64,000 nt of DNA, taken from Prevotella sp. (lineage in GTDB: Bacteria > Bacteroidota > Bacteroidia > Bacteroidales > Muribaculaceae). Made by a program: the position numbers and the translations under genes. Below the pieces are notes generated by a model. The model was not told the DNA's origin and searched no databases. It worked only from the letters and a program-made list of their open reading frames with translations. The stretch lies in contig JAMPIK010000002.1 in the NCBI GenBank assembly GCA_023662865.1, forward strand, positions 1-64,000. The letters run 5' to 3'. This document shows, piece by piece, positions 1 to 9,981 of this stretch (the first letter of the stretch is position 1; every line of letters begins with the position of its first letter).

Positions 1-1066
1 AATTATAGAACATCGGGAATCTAAAGTTGTAATGCTTGATGATGTCAAGGGCGAACAGCATAAGAGGAGTAGTCTTCTCCTTTCGCCCCGATGATGTGTT
101 AGTCGTTTTCTTTGCCACATAGTGGACGTAAGGAATGCCCTCATCAGATACCGATACGTTGGACATATCCATTCTCATAAAGTCACTGATACGGCATCCT
201 AACGCGCATTGAAGAAGAAACGCATCCTTTACTTCCTTCAAGTCATCGGGTACTTCAGCGTTCATTATTGTCATGAACTCCTCTCTTGTCAAAGAATACG
301 GCTCATCGTAATGTTCAGACAGGACATTTTGTCTCCGGGTCTTGGACAGACGGCGAAATGGAGACTTTAATATTTCGTCATTATTCTCCAATTCGTTGAA
401 AAAGGTTGACAGTACCCTCAGGGTGAGCGTGACTGAATTGGGGTGCATAGGCTTTTTAGGCAATGTCCGCCTGTCCATATGGTTGTAAAGAAGAGGGTAT
501 TTCTCAACGAATTTATATTCGTTCAAGAGGAATTCCCTAAGACCGAGAATATCTTCGGGCTTGAAATCTTTGGGAAGATATGAGGTCTTCTTAAAGATAG
601 TGAGGAAGCGTGTCATTTTTGCCTTGAAAGTGCGATATTGCACAAGGCGGCTTTCACTGACTGTCTTATATTCTGTCAGTTCTCTGACATATCTGTCAAA
701 TCTTGACAACAGCGTCTCTGCGCACTTTCCTGATGCGAGATTGTATTTGTCGGGGTTTAGAATCATGTCGATTCTCTCTTCAAAGACATCCGTGGCTATT
801 TCACTCAACCCGGCGGTTTTCAGTTCCCGGTACGCAGTACGTATGGCATCTATCTCCTCAATGATAGAAATCCTCAAATCCTCATTATAAATGGTAACGC
901 GAGGTTTGAGTGAGCCGTCAATGTCAAACTTCTTCAAGTCGGCAAGGTCTGCCTCTATTTGGCTCTTGTGAAAGAGCTGCACCGCACGCCCCTCGGTAAG
1001 ACGAAACCGAAGTTTTATCTTACCTGCCGTTTTAGTTGTGCGGATGTAAAGTGTTATTCTTTCCAT
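1..1066 (-). CDS. Tyrosine recombinase/integrase, C-terminus beyond the left edge
   Basis: An open frame runs from the ATG at 1064-1066 leftward out of the window, about 355 codons. The product begins MERITLYIRTTKTAGK, like the N-terminal arm domain of Bacteroides transposon integrases. A SAM-like core-binding region follows. The start of the catalytic domain is visible near positions 150-220, where the motif CALGCRISDF holds the first catalytic Arg; the HxxR, His and Tyr motifs lie off-window. It should catalyse integration and excision of an element that extends to the left. Its start is about 150 bp from the truncated end of the neighbouring helicase gene, the usual place of an integrase next to its att site. 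The family call is firm; whether the enzyme is intact cannot be judged here. Confidence 0.85.
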   Translation of the reverse strand, partial: MERITLYIRTTKTAGKIKLRFRLTEGRAVQLFHKSQIEADLADLKKFDIDGSLKPRVTIYNEDLRISIIEEIDAIRTAYRELKTAGLSEIATDVFEERIDMILNPDKYNLASGKCAETLLSRFDRYVRELTEYKTVSESRLVQYRTFKAKMTRFLTIFKKTSYLPKDFKPEDILGLREFLLNEYKFVEKYPLLYNHMDRRTLPKKPMHPNSVTLTLRVLSTFFNELENNDEILKSPFRRLSKTRRQNVLSEHYDEPYSLTREEFMTIMNAEVPDDLKEVKDAFLLQCALGCRISDFMRMDMSNVSVSDEGIPYVHYVAKKTTNTSSGRKEKTTPLMLFALDIIKHYNFRFPMFYN

Positions 1067-1218
1067 GTGGTTTTGCTTGCAATATCGTAGTGCAAATATA
1101 ACGCTTTTGCACAACAAAAAGTGCGTCCAAATGAAAGACTATAGAATATTTAACATTCATATTAGTTTAATTATGTTGATGTTAGATAGTGACTCCATTC
1201 ACGAGCATTCGCACGAAT
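1067..1218. other. Probable element end (att region) between integrase and interrupted helicase gene
   Basis: This 150-bp AT-rich gap separates the integrase start from the abrupt end of the methylase-helicase frame. The helicase homology stops after a Phe-Ile-Gln-Glu motif near 1230. The last three codons (Trp-Lys-Tyr) and the stop look foreign, so the insertion junction is placed at about 1219-1235. The matching direct repeat at the other end of the element would lie outside this window. Confidence 0.45.
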
Positions 1219-4200
1219 TCAATATTTCCACTCCTGTATAAACCGGATCTCATGCGCCGGAATACCATAGTCCTCAATCAGTTTTCGCTTGATTTCGGAA
1301 TAGATATTCCACTCGCCGGGCTTATATGTCGATAAATCGCTGAATACAAACTGTGTGCCCTTCTGCTCGTCATATCGGCGGTAATATTCCGCTATCATAC
1401 GGGCGCAGTGGCTGGCTTTGTTGTTCGGATCATCGCCATATTCAGGGTCAATCATACGCATATCAAGAGCCATCTTTCGGGCATAGTCTGTGGCTATGAG
1501 CATCTTCGCCTTTTCCTCGGTCTCAGACAACGGCGCTCTGCCGAGAATTGTAGCATCTCCGGTTTTGGCAAACTCCATCAGCTTTTGGATGAAATCCTCC
1601 TGTGCTGGTGTCGGCGGTATGTTGTGGAGTATCTCGTTTTTATGCGGACGGTCAACACCGACATCCTCCGCAGTCCTATAATCCGTGATTTCATTATAGA
1701 ACGCCGCTAATTCCGGCACCTTGATAAAGTAGCGGAAACGCTCCTTCTGCACAATATTATTGGTAACATTGAACTCGAAGTCAGTTGTCTTTTTTGCGAA
1801 GATTGCAGCCCACGCATCGAAGCAACGAATCTCCTGCCTTTCAAGCTCATTCGGACGCAGATACTTGAAAAGCAAGTACAGTTCAGTCAGGCTATTGGAT
1901 ATGGTAGTACCACTGAGAAAAGTAGCACCCAAATCCTTGCCTGTACGCTCCTGAATGGTGCGTATGGCATACAACAGATTGAGTGCCCTCTGGCTTCCCT
2001 CGCTGTTGCCCAGTCCCGCCACTCGGTCATGCCGGGTGTTGAACATAAGGTTCTTGAACTGGTGACTCTCGTCCACAAATATGTGGTCGATGCCCATCTG
2101 CTTGAAATCCACGATACTGTCCTTGTTCTGCTCCATCTGATACTGTATGGTGGCAATCTTGGCAGTAAGGTTCTCCTTACGCTTGATAAGACCTTTGAGC
2201 ATACCGCGCGAGACATCATGTCCTTGTTGCTTCACCACTTCGAGATTTTCCTCAACGGTATCAAGTTCAGCCTGAAGAATCTGCTGCTGCATCTCAGGCG
2301 ATTGAGGTATCTTGCCAAACTGGTCGTGCGACATGATAACGCAGTCATAGTCGTTGTTCTTGATATTGTTGAAGAAATCCACTCGTTTGTCTGCCTTGAA
2401 ACTCTTTTCATCGGCGAACAGTATGCGGGCGTTGGGATAGGCTGACTGATAGGTCATGGCTATTTCGGCTACGTTGGCTTTAAGTCCGATAATCATCGGT
2501 TTGTGTGCCAGCCCCAGACGCTTCATTTCATGTGCCGCAATGCACATTATCAGCGTTTTACCACAGCCCACCTCAAAATCACAAATACCGCCGCCGTTCT
2601 GTTTCAGCATCCAGATACAGTCCTTCTGGCTCTGATAAATGGAGTTTATTCCATAGCGGTCTCCCAACATTTTCATGTTGAGGTCGGAAAATGTCTGATG
2701 GCTGCCGTCATATTTAGGACGCACAAAGCAGTTGAACTTGTTGTTATACAAATCCACTAACCGTTCTTTGAACTCCGGGCTTTGAGCCTCCAGCCAGTCT
2801 GTAAATCCGTTTCGGATTTCATCAATCTTGGCATTGGCAAGCTGTATCGCCTCATTGTCGGGAACCTTTATGTCGTGCCCGTCATCATCTTTGCCGATTG
2901 ACTTCTTGATGTCGGGTACAGTGTTGTGCAGGGCGTGTTTCAGAAGGCTCATGCCGTCATATGTGCGATAGTAACCTCTGACACAGAATTCCTCCCATAT
3001 CTTCATATTTTTGTTGGATGCGTCTGCCGAATACTCATCCATAGAGGAAGAATAGGCAATCTTCACATCGGTTTCGTACAGATGCGACATATAGGCGGAG
3101 TAGATGCCGGTTGGGATCCATCGTTCACCGAAGTTGAAATCAAGCTCGTCGAACTCAATACGGCGGGGCCGGGCTTCCTCCAGAGCTTTGAGTGAGTCCT
3201 GCGCCATTGCAATAAACGGCTCCATGCCGTCATAACCGGGGAAGCCTTTGATACGTTCTTCCTCACGGTCTATCCATGCCTTGACTGCCTCGGCTTTGGC
3301 AACCACGTTTCCGGCGATGAAGCGGTCTTTTATCTCATAGTTCTCCACTAATGGATTGTAATAGATGTGTCCTTCAAGGTTTTCAACCATTGCGTCCTCG
3401 TCCATATCCACAAGCGACGACATATATTCGAGATTGACCTCGCCGTATTTGTTGAGCGATGCCGTCAGTGCCTCCATCGGAGTATCGACCGAAGTAACCT
3501 CGTCAATGGCGAATGAAACAGGATGGTCGAAGATGTCAGCCTTGACAAATTGACCGTTCTCGCCGCGCTCCAGTGCCAGTGCGTCACGACCGTTGGCGTC
3601 CATCATTATGAACTTGACATTCTGCTTCTCGTTGAGATTACCGTACTTGACGACAAACTCATCATAATATTGATTGAGGTGTTTACGCAGATGTTCCGAA
3701 GGCTCATGGGTCTCCGCCTCGTAGTTGTAGAGCTGCTGATATGTCTCCGATAGAGTAATATACAGCATGGCGCGTTTCTCCTGCTCCGGTTTGAGGTTGA
3801 GCGGCGTGAATGTTGCACCGGTTTTACGCACATCGGAGAGAAAGCCTACCATGCCGTCGGCAACGACCATTGAGCCGTTCTTGTGGAAGAATTGTATGTC
3901 CTCCGGGAAAGGACGGGGCGACATATCGCGCTCAATCGGAATAGCCGTAACCTTTGCGGTACGGTTGCGACCGCCGGGAATGAAATCGCCCTCGGTCTTT
4001 TCGATATAGGTTTCGCCGGGTGCGATACCGGCGGCTTGTGCCGCCTCCTGAGCTTCTTTCTCCAGACGCATTTCCTCCATTTGGCGATAGGCAATCGACA
4101 TCATTGTTTCATAGAATCCGTTGATGGGCGGATTGTCCTCCCAGTTCAACGAGCCATAAAACTCCAGTTCTTTTTCTGAAAGAGGTCGGAACTTTTTTAC

Positions 4201-6018
4201 CGGAATGTCATCGACTTTTACAGTCGGACGGGGCTTTGACTCCGAGGCTTCCACTTTATGCTTCGGCTGCGGGCGCGGTTTGCCGATTGGCTCCAGCTCT
4301 CCGAAAAGATTGTAGGCGAACAGACGCGGGTCTGGATTGTCCGAATAATCGGGTCTGCCGTCGGTTTCAATCTCTTGGGTTGGTGCTTCCTTTGGCGGCT
4401 CTACAGGTTTAGGCTCAGGCTTCGGAGGTTGATTAGGCGTAACCGTCTCGACAACTTTTTGCTTGGTAGTCCTTTTCAGTTTCGGGTCTTCCAACTGCTC
4501 ACAAATAGCCACACGTTTGCCTGCCCGTACAAGTTTGGGCAGATATGTGTCGAGCGCATGATGCGGAAATCCAGCAAGCTCGATGCGGTTGTCAAGACCG
4601 TTCATCCGGCGTGTCAGAGTAATGCCGAGTATTTCAGACGCTTGCACGGCATCCTTGCCGAAAATTTCATAGAAATCTCCTACGCGGAACATCAGAATTG
4701 CATCAGGGTGTTTCTTTTTCATCTCCTGATACTGTTTGAGCAAAGGCTCGTTTCTCTGCTCAATCTTCTCTGCAAGCGGTTTCTGTTTCGGTGGTTCCGG
4801 CTTGACTTCAGGTGTCGGCTTTACTGGGTCAGGCGTAGGCGGATTGATACCGTTGGAGTTATACAGTTCCAGATTAAGACGCAGGCGCAGCGACTCATCG
4901 ATCGCTTTGCGTAAATCCTCGGAGATACCATCAATACCGCCTTCGTGCTTGTAGATGATAGCGGGTTTTCCGTACTGATCGGTCCCAACCTTGGCATCGG
5001 TGCATATTACATTCTGAGGAAAAGCCTGAAAGAACTTGTTGCCCGGCACCTTCGTACCTCGGTCAACAACAGACTGAATGAAAAATTCCTCGTCGGCAGA
5101 TAACGCTTTCTTCCCCGTGTGCTTCTGGAGTATAATCAGGTCGGATCCTGCATCCGTTCCGGCATTATCGGAGAATGTATTGTTGGGCAGTCGTAACGCT
5201 GCTACAAGGTCGGCACGTTTCACAAGCTCCATCCTCACGAAAGGACTGCCCGCGTTCATAACACCTTGCGAAGCAATAAAGGCAACCAATCCTCCCTCGC
5301 GCACTTGGTCGAGTGCCTTCAGAAAGAAATAATTGTGGATTGTTTTGGTAGCCTGACGATAGGCAACATCCTTGCTCACGGCATACGCCGGATCTGCGAC
5401 AGCAAAATCACCGAAAGGAACATTAGAGGCGGCGACATCGAAATAGCCATTGAAGTCACTCTCAATCTTCTCAAAGCCTTCAATGCGAGTCAATATTGAA
5501 GGATGCAACGCCGACAGTATTTTGCCTGTGAGCAAATCCTTCTCATACGCCAGCACCTCAGCCCCGGGGTATCGGTCGTTGAGCAGGAATGAATCGATAA
5601 ACGCTCCCTGTCCGGCAGAGGGTTCAAGAAAACTCTTTACCTCTATGCCAGACTGTTTCAGTGAGCCTGAAATGGCGTCAATGACGGGAGCCGGAGTATA
5701 GAACGCCGTCAGCACAGAGGCTTTAAGTGAGTCCATATACCGCGCAAACTCCCTGTCGTCCTTTGAATAATCATGGATAAGACGGCGCAGTTCAACGGTC
5801 GGGGCAAACAACTCAATGTCCGTTTTGCTCCATTTGGCGGCATCCTCCAAATCGTTGGCATCGTTGAGGATACATTTCAGTCCTCCGAATCCGGCATACT
5901 TGCGAAGCACCGCTATTTCATCAGCGGTTTGCGCTCCACGCCCGGCAACATCGAGGCGAAAGGCAAGCCTTATCGCCTCAATGTTGTCGCGCATGGTCTG
6001 GAGGCGGTTATAAGCCAT
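1219..6018 (-). pseudogene. N6-methylase / MutS-I / SNF2 helicase fusion of a conjugative element, 3' truncated
   Basis: This giant element-borne protein (1599 residues remain) begins [12 protein letters not shown], as its relatives in Bacteroides conjugative transposons do. The order is: a class I methyltransferase fold with [10 protein letters not shown] (about 131-140) and SNVPFGD (about 198-204), a Pro-rich linker, a MutS mismatch-recognition domain I copy (about 426-510, with [10 protein letters not shown]), a second Pro-rich linker, a long middle region, and an SNF2-type helicase. The helicase has a P-loop GCGKT near 1150 and a DESH box near 1310. The C-terminal helicase lobe has just begun (FVFSDLSTY) when the frame ends, so motifs V and VI are missing. 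This fits disruption by the element whose integrase lies immediately to the left. Intact relatives are thought to act in element DNA processing or defence evasion. The ATG overlaps the 3' end of the DUF1896 gene by 11 bp, indicating translational coupling. Confidence 0.85.
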
Positions 6019-6454
6019 AGCCGTCCAGTATTTCAGTGATTGTTCCGAGCAGTTCTGTCAGCATCGGCTGATGGGTCTCCCTGTCAAGAAAGTCGCCGTT
6101 GACCTCGTAGCGGTCGAGTATGTCGCTGACGGGTTTCTGTCCGAGCAGATGCACGGCGAAGTCAGGCATATACTCCGGCGGCAGACGCAGCCAGAGGTTT
6201 TCCTCCACCACATTATATATTATGTCGTAGCGCGACACATACAGTCCTGCAAGGAGAGTGCGCATCGCCAGCTCACGGGCAATCGGCACTGGCTTGCCCT
6301 CCAGACGCGCCGACACGAATGTGTCGTATGCGTCGTCCGAGCGGGTTTCAATAAATCTCTTGTTGTTTCTCTGGGGAAAATGATGGTCAATGAGATGACC
6401 TCGGAGATAGACTTGGAAAAAGTCTGCCTCCGGCAATTCTATGTTATGTTTCAT
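6008..6454 (-). CDS. DUF1896 family protein
   Basis: A small acidic protein of about 148 residues from the chosen ATG ([17 protein letters not shown]). It resembles DUF1896 proteins, which sit directly before the methylase-helicase gene in Bacteroides conjugative elements. The frame is open further upstream, and ATGs at 6499 and 6550 are possible. I chose 6454 because family members begin shortly before the [11 protein letters not shown]-type segment. No clear Shine-Dalgarno sequence is present, which is normal in Bacteroidota. Its stop overlaps the helicase start. No catalytic residues are recognisable and the function is unknown. Confidence 0.7.
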   Translation of the reverse strand: MKHNIELPEADFFQVYLRGHLIDHHFPQRNNKRFIETRSDDAYDTFVSARLEGKPVPIARELAMRTLLAGLYVSRYDIIYNVVEENLWLRLPPEYMPDFAVHLLGQKPVSDILDRYEVNGDFLDRETHQPMLTELLGTITEILDGYGL

Positions 6455-6673
6455 CGGGGGATGCGGATATAGTGGTTGCCGATGTCCTATAATTTTCATA
6501 GTACAACGACGCAATGAAAAAGGACACCGGGTATCCCTCCCGATGTCCAACCACTAAATCCGCGTCAAAAATGAAACAAAAAACATAATGACGCCGAATC
6601 AATGGCAAAGATAATAAATTATCCTGACACGGGAGGAATAGTTATGGTTATTCTGTCTTGATTTCAAGAGAGT

Positions 6674-7840
6674 TTAAGCGGTTTTAACCGTTTTTGCCTT
6701 CTTCTCCTTGCGGTAACGGCGGCTTTTCTTCTTGCCGCCTTTGGACTTGCGACCGCAGCCGTAGCTGTCGGGAGCGAAGGCGTCGATGACGCGCTTGACT
6801 ATGAGGTTGTATAGCTTTTCCTCGTCGCGGCTGAGATCCGTGGGGTGCAGCCCGGTGGTGACTATGCCGAATCCGTTATAGACTGTCTCGCCGTTGCGGA
6901 AGTTGTGGCACTTGGAGGGCTTGCCTTCGGGTATCAACCGGCCCCACCTGCTGTTGTAGCGCAGCATTTCCATATTGCGGAGCATCGCCTTCCACACTCC
7001 GCCGGGGATGGTGTTCTGCATCACCATCGGGTAGGATATGAGTTTCTTGGCATACAGGCGGTATGCGGTGAGTATTGTCTTTTCGTGGGTATAGTCCAGC
7101 TCACAGGCAGCCTGAATCATCAGGGCCGGGAGGTTGAACAGCGGGCAGCGGTCGGTTATCAGACCGATATAGTTGTCGCCTTCACGACGTTCTCCGGCAG
7201 TCGGGGCTGATATACCGGCACATTCAGCATCGACGGCGGCTTCCGTTACGGATATTTCCTCAACCGTAGGCGCACCCTTCAGTTCGGCACATTCCTCGGC
7301 AGCCTGTATGATGGCGTTGTAGATGGATTCCTCCAGCCATTTCTCGTATTCCTTACGGTTCTGAGGCCCGTGGTTCACGGCATGGACGATGGCTTTCTTT
7401 TTCAGCACGGGGAGCCATGCGCGACGCGTATCCACTGGGCAGCTGATGAAGTAGTAGAGGCTCAGGAAGTCGAGGTCGCCGGCAATGTCGGGGTGCATGG
7501 CGTTCACGACCGTCTGGCTCATCTTCCACAGCGACTTGATTGTTTCGAGCTGTCGGGTGTCCTCTGCTGATTTCTTGTAGCCGACCAGCTCATCGTAGTC
7601 ACGCATGGCGAACTTGAAGTTATGTGCGTAGGCGAGGCGGCTGTCCATCGTGGTGGAGAGGACGAAACTCTCCTCCGGTGAGAAGGTCGCCTCCACGAGC
7701 TGTCCGTTTGTCCATGTCACGGCATAGCCGTTGCCGAGATAGTAGCCGTCGTGTTTTTCATTCGCGCCGATGGCTTTGGCGATTGTGTCCGCAGTGATCT
7801 GATGGTCTGTCACGACGGTTATGAGATTTTTCTGTTTCAT
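6674..7840 (-). CDS. Degenerate topoisomerase III-like (type IA) protein
   Basis: The 388-residue product keeps the outline of topoisomerase III at roughly half the usual length. Residues 24-48 (GANEKHDGYYLGNGYAVTW) match the N-terminal TOPRIM strand. Residues 230-275 match the region around the active tyrosine, with LISYP retaining Tyr270. Residues 325-358 match the end of the core (GLHPTDLSRDEEKLYNLIV). The TOPRIM metal motif, normally TDAGREGE, is replaced by MHPDIAGDLD (115-124), the first Glu is replaced by TDH, and the RTDS after the tyrosine is lost. Strand passage therefore looks impossible. The tail (364-388) is very Lys/Arg-rich and could bind DNA. It lies between the DUF1896 and DUF3945 genes on the same strand. 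It may be a structural or accessory derivative in element transfer. Confidence 0.65.
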   Translation of the reverse strand: MKQKNLITVVTDHQITADTIAKAIGANEKHDGYYLGNGYAVTWTNGQLVEATFSPEESFVLSTTMDSRLAYAHNFKFAMRDYDELVGYKKSAEDTRQLETIKSLWKMSQTVVNAMHPDIAGDLDFLSLYYFISCPVDTRRAWLPVLKKKAIVHAVNHGPQNRKEYEKWLEESIYNAIIQAAEECAELKGAPTVEEISVTEAAVDAECAGISAPTAGERREGDNYIGLITDRCPLFNLPALMIQAACELDYTHEKTILTAYRLYAKKLISYPMVMQNTIPGGVWKAMLRNMEMLRYNSRWGRLIPEGKPSKCHNFRNGETVYNGFGIVTTGLHPTDLSRDEEKLYNLIVKRVIDAFAPDSYGCGRKSKGGKKKSRRYRKEKKAKTVKTA

Positions 7841-7967
7841 TTTTGCTTTTTTTATTTGGGTGGATATTTTTTTGGATGTAGTGGTTTCTTTGAAATAGCA
7901 CCGGAGATTCCGGACTCTCCGGGGTGCCGTTTCGGGGGTGCAGGGTCTTATCCCTGCTTTTTGAAGA
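7841..7967. other. Intergenic spacer with GC hairpin
   Basis: A short gap between the DUF3945 gene and the topoisomerase-like gene, both on the minus strand. It contains a GC-rich inverted repeat (GCACCGGAGA/TCTCCGGGGTGC, about 7898-7925) and a T/A-rich run near the downstream start. It may be an intercistronic hairpin; no promoter box is obvious. Confidence 0.3.
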
Positions 7968-9464
7968 TTACATCTTCGGACCTTTCGGCTTACGCTGCTG
8001 ACGCATCTGGTCCTCGTTCTTGGGTGCCGTCTGATATTTCTGGAGAGGCTCGGCGACGTGCTTTGTCGCCTCGTTGGTCAGTCCGTCGTTGTTGACGGCC
8101 TTCTGTGTCTTGGATTCATTGGCTACCTGAACACGCGGGTCGTTGAGTGATATGTTGGGACGCTGTTTCTCCGGATTGAACCAGAGATAGACGGTGCATG
8201 GCTGCCCCTTGTCGTCGATGCGGTTTGTAAGTTCCGCCACGCGACCCTCGGAGTAATCCTTCTGCTGTTGTTCGGTAAGCGGGATTTTCGCCCATTTTGT
8301 AAGAGGCTTTATCTTGCCGTCCTTCGTGAGCCACGACGACTGCTGCTGATTCGTGGTGCCGCTTTGTATCTGTGTCTGCGACTGCGCCTGTTCCTGCTTT
8401 CTGACCGCGCCGGGTACGAACTCGACGCCCTTGCGGTCTGCCGACACCTGAAGCACCACGTTGTAAGTCTTGCCGTTCTTGTCGGTTATCTCCTTCGGAG
8501 GGAGTGCCTGACCCCGCTTTAGCTGGCCTATCTCGGCATCGGTCAGTTTGGTCTGGCCCACAGTGTCGCGGATATATACATCCTTGACCGGGACGGAAAC
8601 TATTTCGTTGGTGTAGCGGTCGATACTGACGTATGACGGCACCTTCTCGCCGTTCTTGTCGGTCAATTCCACTACCTTGCCGAGATTGCCGGTTTCGCGG
8701 AGAGCCGTTTTCTCATCTTTGGAAAACTTGTAGCCTTTGAACTCCTGATCGAGTTTCGGCTCCTTGTGGATGAAGTGGGGTACCACCTTTACATTGCCGT
8801 CAGCGTCGGTTCGGAATGACAGTCGTGCGTCAATGGGGAATTTCTCTCCGGCGAATGTCGGGATGACGGTGACGACCCTTGACTTGCGGTTGTAGAGCAT
8901 CTCGCGGAGGTCTCCCGATTTTTCCAGCTCGTCGCGGTCGATGCCCCATTTCTCCTTGAGGTTCGCCCAGTCGATTTTGCTTTCGTCGATGGCGGAGTGT
9001 CTGGTCTCCTTTGCGGATGCCTGTGCGTTGGATTGTGCCTGCTGTTCCTCCTGCGGGGAGCCTGCCGGCGACTGCTTGGGCTGTTCGGCCGTCTGTGCCG
9101 CCTCCTGCCTGTTGTCCTGCGTAACCTGTGGGAGATCCACCTTGTTGTTCTTCAGCATATCGGCGTTTGCCACGGGGTCTTTTGCAAAGTCCCCGATTAC
9201 GGTGCCTACCGTCTCGTAGCGGTCGGCGGGTACTCGGAAAAATCCGAAGGTCGTGGGGTTCTTGCACTGGCGGACGAAGTTGGAGAGGAAAGCCTCAAGC
9301 GGGTTCTGACCTTTGGAGAATTTTACAAGGTCAGAGAGTTTTGCCGACTTGACATCGGTCATCTTTGGTGTGCCGTCCTCGTTGAGTCCGGTAACCGCGC
9401 CTACCTGCCCGGTATCGTTGTTGCGGGCGATAAGCACTTCTTCTAAGTTTTGGTCTTTTGCCAT
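7968..9464 (-). CDS. DUF4099/DUF3945 domain protein of a conjugative element
   Basis: A 498-residue soluble protein starting MAKDQNLEEVLIARNND. The N-terminal domain (1-110) is followed by a Gln/Ala-rich linker (about 115-160), then a DUF4099-like domain (about 165-245, IDWANLKEKWGIDRDELEK). Three related DUF3945-type units follow (about 248-300, 305-350 and 390-440), each built as K-L-T/S-x-E-x-x-x-L followed by a DKNGxxxxxxVxxD/N strand pair. Proteins of this kind are common in Bacteroides conjugative transposons next to topoisomerase and helicase genes. No enzymatic motif is visible and the role is unknown. It probably shares an operon with the two small upstream genes on the minus strand. 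Confidence 0.75.
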   Translation of the reverse strand: MAKDQNLEEVLIARNNDTGQVGAVTGLNEDGTPKMTDVKSAKLSDLVKFSKGQNPLEAFLSNFVRQCKNPTTFGFFRVPADRYETVGTVIGDFAKDPVANADMLKNNKVDLPQVTQDNRQEAAQTAEQPKQSPAGSPQEEQQAQSNAQASAKETRHSAIDESKIDWANLKEKWGIDRDELEKSGDLREMLYNRKSRVVTVIPTFAGEKFPIDARLSFRTDADGNVKVVPHFIHKEPKLDQEFKGYKFSKDEKTALRETGNLGKVVELTDKNGEKVPSYVSIDRYTNEIVSVPVKDVYIRDTVGQTKLTDAEIGQLKRGQALPPKEITDKNGKTYNVVLQVSADRKGVEFVPGAVRKQEQAQSQTQIQSGTTNQQQSSWLTKDGKIKPLTKWAKIPLTEQQQKDYSEGRVAELTNRIDDKGQPCTVYLWFNPEKQRPNISLNDPRVQVANESKTQKAVNNDGLTNEATKHVAEPLQKYQTAPKNEDQMRQQRKPKGPKM

Positions 9465-9538
9465 AAATTAAAAAGTGTTTGGGGGGTTGATACTTGCGCC
9501 ACCTTGGTGACGCGGGGTTATTTTGTGTTGTAGGTGTG

Positions 9539-9868
9539 TCATGCGTTCTGCACGGAGAATAATTCTATCACGTCGGCTTTGCGGTACTTCACCTTGCAGT
9601 TTTTGCCGGAGCCGGTCTTGATATAGGCAATCATGCCACATTTGCGATATTCGTACATCGTGCGTCTTGAAACGTGGTATCTTTCGCAGACCTGCTGTTC
9701 CGTCCACGTTTCTTCCTCCGGATCAAGGATGCCGAAGCCCTGAAAAGCCTCCGTAACCTTTTTCGCCACATGGTCAATCTTGCTGTCAAGACCAGTCTTG
9801 ACATTCCTGACCTCCGATGCCAGCTCACGGATAAGCCGGACAAGTGTCGTGTATTCCTCCGTTCTCAT
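9539..9868 (-). CDS. Small helix-turn-helix (excisionase-like) protein
   Basis: The 109-residue product has a coiled-coil-like N-terminus (about 1-45) and a MerR/excisionase-type winged helix at about 53-105. That domain includes TEQQVCERYHVSRRTMYEYRK for recognition and a KVKYRKADVIELF wing. Such genes near conjugative-element operons act as excisionases or control transfer genes. The ATG overlaps the stop of a 38-codon frame upstream (ATGA), suggesting translational coupling. The DUF3945 gene starts 74 bp downstream. Confidence 0.75.
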   Translation of the reverse strand: MRTEEYTTLVRLIRELASEVRNVKTGLDSKIDHVAKKVTEAFQGFGILDPEEETWTEQQVCERYHVSRRTMYEYRKCGMIAYIKTGSGKNCKVKYRKADVIELFSVQNA

Positions 9869-9981
9869 TGCCCGCGATTTTTGTAAAGGTGGTTCATCAT
9901 ACGGAAAAAGATTTTCATCATCAGTCTGGCCTTATACTCGCGGATTGTCTCGGCGATGTAATTGAGCATTTTTGTTATCAT
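9865..9981 (-). CDS. Small 38-residue basic protein coupled to the HTH gene
   Basis: The frame encodes MITKMLNYIAETIREYKA and continues with LMMKIFFRMMNHLYKN, a short basic and amphipathic peptide. Its TGA shares the ATGA overlap with the HTH gene start at 9868, the main reason to think it is translated. It could be a leader peptide that sets translation of the HTH gene or a genuine small protein. No family is recognised. Confidence 0.4.
   Translation of the reverse strand: MITKMLNYIAETIREYKARLMMKIFFRMMNHLYKNRGQ

Noticed and set aside
4258-4914. 218-codon plus-strand frame opposite the methylase-helicase gene
   Set aside because: It is the shadow of a long real gene; its composition mirrors the antisense of the Pro-rich linkers.
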